Source: Crocinitomicaceae bacterium
GTDB taxonomy: Bacteria; Bacteroidota; Bacteroidia; Flavobacteriales_G; Salibacteraceae
Length of the DNA stretch: 11,699 bases
NCBI GenBank assembly: GCA_018623405.1
Contig: JAAZVO010000064.1
Location: 1 to 11,699, forward strand
Direction: 5' to 3'
Shown: piece by piece, positions 6,295-11,699 of the stretch
Layout: every line of letters begins with the position of its first letter
Position numbering within the stretch: position 1 is the stretch's first letter
The notes under the pieces: model-generated
The model's database searches: none
Seen by the model: only the letters and a program-made list of their open reading frames with translations
What the model was told of the DNA's origin: nothing
Translations under genes and position numbers: made by a program

Positions 6295-7190
6295 AAAAAA
6301 ACCAATACTCACATCTTACAGCGAAGGAAAGAGATAAACTTTCTTTCCCTATGCATTGGCTTTTGAAAAATGAATACTTGACAGGAAAAGTACTAGATTT
6401 TGGATGTGGGCTTGGATCTGATGTGGGTTTCTTGAAATCAAAAGGCGTTGATGGTATAGGCTACGACCCGCATTATTTTCCTGAAAAACCAACTGAAACC
6501 TTTGATGTCATAACTTGTATTTATGTGCTAAATGTGCTTGAACCGGAAGAGCAATCGCAAGTAATTATGGAAGTTAGCCAACTATTAAAACATGGCGGAA
6601 AGTCATATTTTGCAGTAAGAAGAGACTTAAAAAAAACAGGTTATAGAACACATTATGTTCATAAAAAACCAACCTTCCAAACTAATGTATTGCTCCCTTT
6701 TAAAAGTATTTTTAAAAACGATTTTACGGAGATTTACGAATTTCAGCATTGGGAAATTTCATCAACTACTCAATCTACCTGTCCTTTCTGCAACCTTCAA
6801 AAACAGGTTATTTTAGAGTCTGCCTCTGCTTTTTCTATCTTCGATAAATATCCTGTTTCAAATGGGCATGCGTTAATTATTCCGAAGAAACATATTGGAG
6901 ATTATTTTGAATTAACCAATAAGGAAAAAACTGCACTCAATTTGGTTTTAGAGGAAACTAAAAAAGTAATTGCTCAAAAGTTTAGACCTGATGGCTTCAA
7001 CATTGGCATCAACATCGGGAAACACGCAGGTCAAACAGTCCCTCATGTGCATATTCATTTGATTCCGAGATATAAAAATGATGTTGAGAACCCAATTGGT
7101 GGAGTAAGAAACACAATTCCCGGAAAAGGTGACTATTTAATCGAAGGTGAGGGTGTGCCTGTTTCCGTTTCTTTATCAGAACAACTATAA
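6291..7190 (+). CDS. Fusion: class I SAM-dependent methyltransferase + HIT-family hydrolase
   Basis: A 299-residue two-domain protein. Residues 1 to about 155 form a class I methyltransferase: LTAKERDKLSFPMHWLL (9-25), SAM motif VLDFGCGLGSD (34-44), YDP at 58-60, YVLNVLE (78-84) and KHGGKSYFAVRRD. Residues about 160-299 form a HIT domain: zinc-type CPFC (164-167), NGHALIIPKKH, FNIGINIGKHAGQ and the histidine triad HVHIHLI at 252-258, whose middle His254 is the expected nucleophile, then GGVRNTIPGKGDY. HIT enzymes hydrolyse or transfer nucleotides at the alpha phosphate. The N-terminal half resembles, from memory, the putative methyltransferase linked to DNA phosphorothioation loci; this needs a profile search. 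The ATG at 6291 overlaps the HNH stop (ATGA), implying translational coupling; a TTG at 6282 is a weaker start. Both catalytic centres look intact. The substrate is unknown; nucleic acid or a nucleotide is plausible. Confidence 0.88.
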   Translation: MKKNQYSHLTAKERDKLSFPMHWLLKNEYLTGKVLDFGCGLGSDVGFLKSKGVDGIGYDPHYFPEKPTETFDVITCIYVLNVLEPEEQSQVIMEVSQLLKHGGKSYFAVRRDLKKTGYRTHYVHKKPTFQTNVLLPFKSIFKNDFTEIYEFQHWEISSTTQSTCPFCNLQKQVILESASAFSIFDKYPVSNGHALIIPKKHIGDYFELTNKEKTALNLVLEETKKVIAQKFRPDGFNIGINIGKHAGQTVPHVHIHLIPRYKNDVENPIGGVRNTIPGKGDYLIEGEGVPVSVSLSEQL

Positions 7191-7229
7191 AATGTGAAAA
7201 CAGGAAGAATAATAAGTGCGATGTAGTAA

Positions 7230-7249
7230 GATTTATTAATCATTTTTTT
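7230..7249 (+). terminator. Weak terminator candidate after the methyltransferase-HIT gene
   Basis: GATT-TATT-AATC can form a 4-bp hairpin followed by seven T. The stem is short and A+T-rich, so this is a weak candidate for ending the HNH operon 40 bp after its last stop codon. Confidence 0.25.
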
Positions 7250-7320
7250 CTGAATATTAGCAATACACAATTGTTATTAATTTATTTGAAAATTCTATTG
7301 TCAAGAAATAATACCAAAAT

Positions 7321-7360
7321 AAAAAAGCGGAATAGTGAACTCTAATTCAACTATTCCGCT
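7321..7360 (-). terminator. Intrinsic terminator, repeat copy 1
   Basis: Read on the minus strand, AGCGGAATAGT and ACTATTCCGCT form an 11-bp stem followed by TTTTTT. It lies about 95 bp after the stop of the small membrane-protein gene and would end its transcript. On the plus strand no T-tract follows. The element is 36/40 identical to the copy at 7929-7968, and all four differences are in the loop. Confidence 0.75.
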
Positions 7361-7380
7361 GTCATAGCAGTAACAAAAAT

Positions 7381-7401
7381 TACCTCTTATTATCTGAGGT
7401 A
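7381..7401 (-). repeat. Small hairpin TACCTC / GAGGTA
   Basis: Perfect 6-bp arms with a 9-base loop; on the minus strand it is followed by ATTTTTG. It lies between the membrane-protein gene and the stronger terminator and may be a first, weak termination site. Confidence 0.3.
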
Positions 7402-7455
7402 TAGTTATGCCTTAGTGAAAGAATTAAGTGTGTAGTTTTTTTAAAGTATAAATCA

Positions 7456-7860
7456 TTAAGCATACTTCTTTAATGACCATGCCATAACTGCACCTAAAAC
7501 TGCTCCCATAACAGCAGATAATACTGCATCTAATCCTACATAGCTATATGATACTATATGGGTAGTCGACACCATTTGAAGGTCTATAATTAACCATAAT
7601 ACGACACTGTAAACCAAACCAAAAACAGCACCATTTTTTAAATTGTTAATTGATAACCTATCTAAAAGATAAATAAGTGCAATGAGCTGAATTAATCCAA
7701 CAATGAAGCCTGAGAAAAAATCAGGAGTTTCTCTAACCGCATTTGGGAAAGCTTCGTACCAACTTGCCATTTCAGGCAAAAAAACCAATGTACCAAAAAC
7801 ACCACCAAGAATAAAAAAGAGTACTAATCCAATAAGAAAGGTAATTATGTATTTTTTCAT
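7456..7860 (-). CDS. Small four-helix membrane protein, function unknown
   Basis: A 134-residue protein with four predicted membrane spans by hydrophobicity: about 4-28, 50-66, 76-94 and 108-130. It starts MKKYIITFLIGLVLFF; the first helix could also be read as a signal anchor. Conserved-looking features are the LPEM turn after helix 1 and the small-residue-rich last helix (AVMGAVLGAVMAWSL). I do not recognise a named family. The gene has its own promoter overlapping the start (7865-7895) and is bracketed by the two copies of the 40-bp hairpin repeat, so it is a self-contained transcription unit inside the accessory segment, opposite in strand to the HNH operon. Whether it works with that operon is unknown. 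Confidence 0.75.
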   Translation of the reverse strand: MKKYIITFLIGLVLFFILGGVFGTLVFLPEMASWYEAFPNAVRETPDFFSGFIVGLIQLIALIYLLDRLSINNLKNGAVFGLVYSVVLWLIIDLQMVSTTHIVSYSYVGLDAVLSAVMGAVLGAVMAWSLKKYA

Positions 7861-7864
7861 GAAG

Positions 7865-7895
7865 CAAAATTATGATTTTGTTTAAAAACTAGCAA
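7865..7895 (-). promoter_or_regulatory. Promoter of the small membrane-protein gene
   Basis: On the minus strand, TTG (7893-7895), 20 bp, then TAATTTTG (7865-7872), matching TTG-N20-TAnnTTTG. The expected start of transcription falls at about 7859-7861, on the start codon at 7860, suggesting a leaderless or nearly leaderless mRNA. Confidence 0.55.
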
Positions 7896-7928
7896 TATTA
7901 TGTGATTTATCGAAACAATTAGGTAAAC

Positions 7929-7968
7929 AAAAAAGCGGAATAGTAAACTAAAACTCAACTATTCCGCT
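7929..7968 (-). terminator. Intrinsic terminator, repeat copy 2
   Basis: Second copy of the AGCGGAATAGT...ACTATTCCGCT hairpin with a 13-base loop; the T-tract (CTTTTTT) follows on the minus strand. No minus-strand gene lies to its right within 2.6 kb, so it cannot be an ordinary gene terminator for a visible gene. It may shield the membrane-protein promoter or be a copy of a dispersed repeat. Confidence 0.65.
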
Positions 7969-8137
7969 CTGGTAGAGGCTTTGAGACTGTTATCGAATCT
8001 TTAGACTAAGAATCTGGTCAATTTAAATTAGTTGGTTTGATAAATCAAATAAATTATAAAATTATAATGATGACATAATTTATAGAATTGTATGTTACCA
8101 ATTATCGCAAAGATTCAAAACCTCTTTGTCAAATAAT
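7969..8137. other. Very A+T-rich stretch before the helicase remnant
   Basis: No gene or clear promoter. Imperfect A+T palindromes such as TTTGATAAATCAAA (8036-8049) are present but are expected by composition. The right breakpoint of the accessory segment lies at the end of this stretch. Confidence 0.4.
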
Positions 8138-8434
8138 AAACTGAAATACGTAATTAACTATGATATTCCCAACGAGCCTGAAACCTACGTGCACCGCATA
8201 GGCAGGTGTGGCCGTGCAGGAGAAGAAGGTATTGCCATTTCGTTATGCGAGCCCGAAGAAAATGTTTACATCAAAGACATCCAAAAACTTACCAAGCAAA
8301 ACATGGATTTGGTAGAAGATCATCCCTTTCCTCAAACCGATAAACCCATGAACAATGAAGAAAAGAAGGAAATGAGAAAAGAGGCAGAAAAGCAACGTCA
8401 GACGTTTTTTGCCAATCGTAAAAACAAAGCGTAG
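8126..8434 (+). pseudogene. C-terminal fragment of a DEAD-box RNA helicase (RhlE-like)
   Basis: From about 8138 the frame reads LKYVINYDIPNEPETYVHRI then GRCGRAG, that is helicase motifs V and VI of DEAD-box proteins, followed by the usual SLCEPEENVYIKDIQKL, VEDHPFP and a charged lysine-rich tail ending with a normal stop. Everything upstream is missing: the Q motif, Walker A, DEAD box, SAT and the TDxAARGID segment that should directly precede. The frame stays open only back to 8060 with unrelated residues and no ATG; the first possible start is a TTG at 8126. A full protein would be about 370-450 residues, so roughly a quarter is left. The remnant cannot bind or hydrolyse ATP. It marks the right edge of the accessory segment. 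The family is certain; the exact subfamily is less so. Confidence 0.88.
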
Positions 8435-8603
8435 GCAAACAAAATTTTGTAAAAAAAAGCGCTAATTCAAGGAATAATTAATACCCAAGTAATAAAACAT
8501 CAAAAAAGTAAGTATTTCAGCATAATTCTGAATTAATCCCCTAACTATTTGGTTTAGAATAATAAGAACCGTTTCTTCGCCGAGAATTAAAGAAAATATA
8601 GAT

Positions 8604-9029
8604 ATGACAGCGAAAGCAAACGACAAAGTAAAAGTTCATTATAAAGGTACTTTGAATACCGGCGAGGTATTCGATTCTTCTGAAGGCAGAGCGCCATTAG
8701 AGTTTACCTTAGGCTCAGGCCAAGTTATTCCGGGTTTTGATAACGGCGTAATGGGCATGCAAGTAGATGAATCTAAAACCATTAACATTCCTGCAGCAGA
8801 AGCTTACGGCGAGCCAAAAGCAGAATTAATTCATCAAGTGGCTAAAACCCAATTACCACCTGAAATTAAACCTGAAGTAGGTTTAAGACTTTCTTCTCAA
8901 GCACCTGATGGAAGTCAAATTCCTTTGGTAGTTACAGAGGTTACCGAAGACAGCATTACCGTTGATGCCAACCACCCTTTAGCAGGACAAGATTTAAACT
9001 TTGAATTAACCTTAGTTGGAATCAACTAA
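8604..9029 (+). CDS. FKBP-type peptidyl-prolyl isomerase, SlyD-like
   Basis: A 141-residue cytoplasmic prolyl cis-trans isomerase and folding helper. The FKBP part starts VKVHYKGTLNTGEVFDSS (9-26), then PLEFTLGSGQVIPGFDNGV (31-49) and the TINIPAAEAYGE block. The insert-in-flap chaperone domain follows (about 70-120, with LPPEIKPEVG), and VDANHPLAGQDLNFEL (120-135) returns to the FKBP strand, which is diagnostic of the SlyD/FkpB group. The histidine- and cysteine-rich metal-binding tail of E. coli SlyD is absent, as in many relatives. No signal peptide is present. It is a single-gene unit: 169 bp of non-coding DNA precede it and a strong palindromic terminator follows 32 bp after its stop. Confidence 0.92.
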   Translation: MTAKANDKVKVHYKGTLNTGEVFDSSEGRAPLEFTLGSGQVIPGFDNGVMGMQVDESKTINIPAAEAYGEPKAELIHQVAKTQLPPEIKPEVGLRLSSQAPDGSQIPLVVTEVTEDSITVDANHPLAGQDLNFELTLVGIN

Positions 9030-9061
9030 TTAGGATTAAACTAAAATCCATTCATCATAAT

Positions 9062-9089
9062 AAAAGCAGACCAATTGGTCTGCTTTTTT
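9062..9089 (+). terminator. Palindromic terminator after the FKBP gene
   Basis: AAAAGCAGACC and its complement flank a central AATT, making a perfect 26-bp palindrome (9062-9087) ended by T-residues to 9089. With A-residues on the left side it can work in both directions. It is the natural end of the FKBP transcript. Confidence 0.8.
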
Positions 9090-9234
9090 ATTTTACAACA
9101 CTTGGTAATCAATAAATTGAGCAACAAAAACCTTGTAGGAAAGTAAACCTTATTCAACAACCACCTTTTAATACTTAATTGCCTTAAGTCTTTTTCAAAT
9201 TTGCATCTGCTTTAGCTTAGCCCAAAATAAATTT

Positions 9235-10593
9235 ATGAGGGTTCATTTTATTGCTATTGGAGGCGCTGCCATGCACAATATGGCCATTGCGTTGCATTTA
9301 AAAGGGTTTGAGGTTACCGGAAGTGATGATGAAATTTTTGATCCCTCGAAAAGTAGGTTGGCCAAACACGGATTATTACCTAAAAACTATGGTTGGTTTC
9401 CTGAAAAAATAAACAACCAAATTGATGCTATTATCTTGGGAATGCACGCCCGCCCTGATAATCCTGAATTATTAGAAGCTCAAAAACAAGGGTTAAAAAT
9501 ATATTCCTATCCTGAGTACATCTACGAGCAATCCAAAAATAAATTAAGGGTTGTAATAGGTGGAAGCCATGGAAAAACGTCTATCACAGCAATGGTTTTG
9601 CATGTACTCAATAAACTTGATATGGATTTCGACTACATGGTAGGCGCTCAGTTAGAGGGCTTCGAAACCATGGTTAAACTTTCAGATGCTCCCATGATTA
9701 TTTTGGAGGGCGATGAATACCTCTCCTCTCCTATTGATAGAAGGCCGAAATTTCATTGGTACAAACCACAGTTTGCGGTGCTAACAGGCATTGCTTGGGA
9801 CCATATTAACGTATTTCCAACTTTTGAGAATTATGTTGAGCAGTTTGAAGAATTTGTAAATACCATTGAAGAAGGTGGTTATTTGTTTTATTATGAGGGT
9901 GATAAAAACCTTCAAAGCATTGACTACAAACAGAATAAAATAAACTGTGTGCCTTATGAGGCCATAAAAAACACAATAGAAAATGGAAAAACCTTTGTTT
10001 TCGACAATGAAGGCGAAAAATATCCTATTGAAGTTTTTGGAGAGCATAACTTGCAAAATTTACATGCCGCCAAACACATTTGTTTTCAATTAGGAATTTC
10101 TGAACGTGCCTTTTTTGAAAGCATTCAAGACTTTACAGGCGCAGCTAAAAGATTAGAAAAAATTTGGGATAGCGAAACTTTTAAAGCCTATAAAGATTTT
10201 GCTCATTCGCCTTCTAAATTAACCGCAACCATAAATGCTGTTAAGGCACAATATCCAAATAAAAAACTTATTGCAGCAGTAGAGTTACACACCTTTTCTA
10301 GCTTAAATAAAAAGTTTTTAAGTGAGTACAATGGCAGCATGCAACAAGCTGATATTGCTGCGGTTTATTACTCTCCTGAAGTTATTGCCCATAAAAAACT
10401 TGAGCCAATTGCCCCTTCTGAAATTGAGGCTGCTTTTCAAAAAGAAGGATTAAATGTTTTTACGGTTTCAAAAGATATTAAAGGTTTCTTAGAGGCTCAA
10501 GAAGTTGAAAATGCAGTGCTGTTATTGATGAGCTCAGGAAACTTTGGCGGAATAAACCTCGAAGAGTTTGTGGAACAGTTGGCCGCCCACTAA
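9235..10593 (+). CDS. mpl: UDP-N-acetylmuramate:L-alanyl-gamma-D-glutamyl-meso-diaminopimelate ligase (Mpl)
   Basis: A 452-residue Mur-ligase family enzyme. Mpl reattaches recycled murein tripeptide to UDP-MurNAc with ATP in the cytoplasm (family knowledge). The N-terminal domain starts VHFIAIGGAAMHNMAIAL, with HARPDNPEL (71-79) and YSYPEYIYE. The ATP loop is GGSHGKTSIT (109-118), followed by LEGDEYLSSPIDRRPKF and TGIAWDHINVFPT in the central domain. The C-terminal domain has DFAHSPSKLTATINAVK and VELHTFSSLNKKF, which set Mpl apart from MurC. The length fits Mpl (about 450). The start ATG is preceded by A+T-rich sequence without a Shine-Dalgarno site, as is usual in Bacteroidota; a weak CAAATTTG at 9196-9203 could be the -7 box. 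Its end overlaps the convergent DUF4199-like gene by 4 bp. MurC is the only serious alternative and is less likely. Confidence 0.9.
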   Translation: MRVHFIAIGGAAMHNMAIALHLKGFEVTGSDDEIFDPSKSRLAKHGLLPKNYGWFPEKINNQIDAIILGMHARPDNPELLEAQKQGLKIYSYPEYIYEQSKNKLRVVIGGSHGKTSITAMVLHVLNKLDMDFDYMVGAQLEGFETMVKLSDAPMIILEGDEYLSSPIDRRPKFHWYKPQFAVLTGIAWDHINVFPTFENYVEQFEEFVNTIEEGGYLFYYEGDKNLQSIDYKQNKINCVPYEAIKNTIENGKTFVFDNEGEKYPIEVFGEHNLQNLHAAKHICFQLGISERAFFESIQDFTGAAKRLEKIWDSETFKAYKDFAHSPSKLTATINAVKAQYPNKKLIAAVELHTFSSLNKKFLSEYNGSMQQADIAAVYYSPEVIAHKKLEPIAPSEIEAAFQKEGLNVFTVSKDIKGFLEAQEVENAVLLLMSSGNFGGINLEEFVEQLAAH

Positions 10594-11081
10594 ATGGTTC
10601 TAAAAAGCTTTACTTTTAAAAAAAGTGCAGTGGTTACCAAACCATAAATTACACTAATCATCAATAAAGCAAATAACTCAAAGGTTCCTGCCACTCCGGG
10701 ATTCATTATTTGCTTTAAGTTTTTTTGTAGCGCAAATACCTCCTCTTTGGTGTAGCCGTTTTGCTCTGCTTCATACAACCGCTCGGCAATTTTTAAATCG
10801 TAATAGCTTGTGTCTATTTGAGTATAATACACATATTGAAAAACACCAACCAAAACCACAAATAATGCGGCAGGCTTCATGGCATCTTTAAATAAGTTAG
10901 AGAATTTTAATTCGGGGTTAAAGCTGTAAGAAGCCTTTAACCCTTGAAAAATTGCAACCAAAACCAACAACAGGTAAACGTAAAACGAAATATCAGGAAG
11001 GAAGAAAAAAAACTCTCCTAACTTAATTGCTACGGCAACTAAAAAAAGAAGTAAAGCTGTTTTTAGTGCTTTGTTGTTCAA
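10590..11081 (-). CDS. DUF4199-like four-helix membrane protein
   Basis: A 163-residue inner-membrane protein with predicted spans at about 7-28, 32-50, 69-87 and 132-156, and a charged loop between spans 3 and 4 (about 90-128, rich in Glu, Lys and Tyr). The order of spans and the loop with FALQKNLKQIMNPG suits the DUF4199 family, which is common in Bacteroidota and has no known function; I make this call from memory of the family. The only sensible start is TTG at 11081, since the next Met is residue 68. It begins 2 bp after the rho stop, so it is very likely co-transcribed with rho and read by re-initiating ribosomes. No functional tie to Rho is known to me. Confidence 0.75.
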   Translation of the reverse strand: MNNKALKTALLLFLVAVAIKLGEFFFFLPDISFYVYLLLVLVAIFQGLKASYSFNPELKFSNLFKDAMKPAALFVVLVGVFQYVYYTQIDTSYYDLKIAERLYEAEQNGYTKEEVFALQKNLKQIMNPGVAGTFELFALLMISVIYGLVTTALFLKVKLFRTI

Positions 11082-11083
11082 CG

Positions 11084-11699
11084 TTATCCGTTCATTGATA
11101 CTAAGAACTCCTCATTAGAGCGGGTATTTCTCATTCTATCTTGCAAGAATTCCATCGCCTCTACAGAGTTCATATCGCTTAAGTGCTTTCTAAGAATCCA
11201 AACGCGCTGCATAGTTTCTTTATCTACCAATAGGTCATCTCTACGCGTGCTTGAAGCAACCAAATCAATAGCCGGGAACACCCTTCTGTTAGAGATTTTT
11301 CTATCTAGCTGAAGCTCCATGTTACCGGTACCTTTAAATTCTTCAAAGATTACCTCATCCATTTTAGAGCCTGTTTCGGTAAGGGCCGTTGCAATGATGG
11401 TTAAAGAACCGCCATTTTCAATGTTTCTTGCTGCACCAAAAAATCTTTTTGGTTTGTGTAATGCGTGAGCATCAACTCCACCGGTAAGCACTTTACCCGA
11501 TGCAGGCGCAACGGTGTTGTAAGCCCTTGCCAACCTTGTAATTGAGTCTAATAATATTACCACGTCATGACCACACTCAGTCATTCTTTTGGCTTTACTT
11601 AATACGATGTTAGAAATTTTTACGTGTTTTTCAGCAGGCTCATCAAAAGTTGAAGACACTACCTCTGCCCTAACACTTCTCTTCATATCGGTAACTTCC
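11084..11699 (-). CDS. rho: Transcription termination factor Rho, C-terminal part (5' end outside window)
   Basis: The last 200 or so residues of Rho, the hexameric RNA helicase that ends transcripts without intrinsic terminators. The frame stays open to the window edge (EVTDMKRSV...), so the ATG at 11686 is internal. Seen are the Walker B strand VVILLDSITRLARAYNTV, the Q-loop segment SGKVLTGGVDAHALHKPKRF, the R-loop and arginine-finger region GSLTIIATALTETGSKMDEV and EEFKGTGNMELQLDRKI, and the end block RVFPAIDLVASSTRRDDLL. The RNA-binding and Walker A parts lie beyond the window. Conservation is very high, so the identity is certain. It is followed 2 bp later by the DUF4199-like gene on the same strand. 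Confidence 0.97.
   Translation of the reverse strand, partial: EVTDMKRSVRAEVVSSTFDEPAEKHVKISNIVLSKAKRMTECGHDVVILLDSITRLARAYNTVAPASGKVLTGGVDAHALHKPKRFFGAARNIENGGSLTIIATALTETGSKMDEVIFEEFKGTGNMELQLDRKISNRRVFPAIDLVASSTRRDDLLVDKETMQRVWILRKHLSDMNSVEAMEFLQDRMRNTRSNEEFLVSMNG

Noticed and set aside
7703..7885. Plus-strand open frame opposite the small membrane-protein gene
   Set aside because: The minus-strand product has four clean membrane spans and its own promoter; the plus-strand product is a basic, motif-free shadow.
7321..7968. CRISPR-like repeat pair
   Set aside because: Only two copies, about 608 bp apart with a gene between, and each is a hairpin followed by a T-tract, so terminators explain them better.
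8439..8450. Palindrome ACAAAATTTTGT after the helicase remnant
   Set aside because: It is short and A+T-only in the centre, with no loop; it is followed by A-residues, not T, on the plus strand, so it is not a terminator for the remnant and is expected by composition.
9781..10056. Minus-strand open frame inside mpl
   Set aside because: It is antisense to a conserved Mur-ligase domain and has no own signals.

Overview
The window looks like chromosomal DNA of a Bacteroidota member, probably a Flavobacteriia-like marine or freshwater lineage. The clues are low G+C, promoters of the TTTG-N19-TAnnTTTG type, little use of Shine-Dalgarno sequences, and typical proteins: a DUF4199-like membrane protein next to rho, a Bacteroidota-type Mpl ligase and a SlyD-like FKBP. 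The genus cannot be named from this sequence.

Layout. (1) Positions 1-4217 are part of a surface-polysaccharide locus: the end of a class I methyltransferase (+); a coupled pair on the minus strand, a sugar or tRNA-type formyltransferase and a GT4 glycosyltransferase; then, divergently, a GalE-type epimerase and a second extended SDR only 3 bp later. (2) Positions 4214-4684 hold rlmH (-), a ribosome modification gene. (3) Positions about 4796-8137 look like an accessory insert. Its left edge cuts a minus-strand reading frame just upstream of rlmH, and its right edge cuts a DEAD-box helicase so that only the C-terminal part remains. Inside are two 20-bp-class palindromes 40 bp apart, a degenerate stretch with terminator-like hairpins, a textbook promoter, an HNH nuclease gene, a coupled gene encoding a methyltransferase-HIT fusion, and a small membrane protein gene bracketed by two near-identical 40-bp hairpin repeats. 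(4) From 8604 the core genome resumes: a SlyD/FKBP prolyl isomerase with a strong palindromic terminator, mpl (murein recycling), a DUF4199-like membrane protein (-) and the 3' part of rho (-).

How it works together. The left cluster would build and decorate a cell-surface glycan. The right part is housekeeping. The centre is the notable part: an HNH nuclease is translationally coupled to a protein joining a SAM-dependent methyltransferase to a histidine-triad nucleotide hydrolase/transferase. The pairing of a nuclease with a methyltransferase, lower G+C by eye, truncated flanking genes and operator-like palindromes suggest a mobile defence or nucleic-acid-modification module. That role is inferred, not shown by the sequence. 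No transposase, integrase, tRNA, rRNA or CRISPR array was seen.
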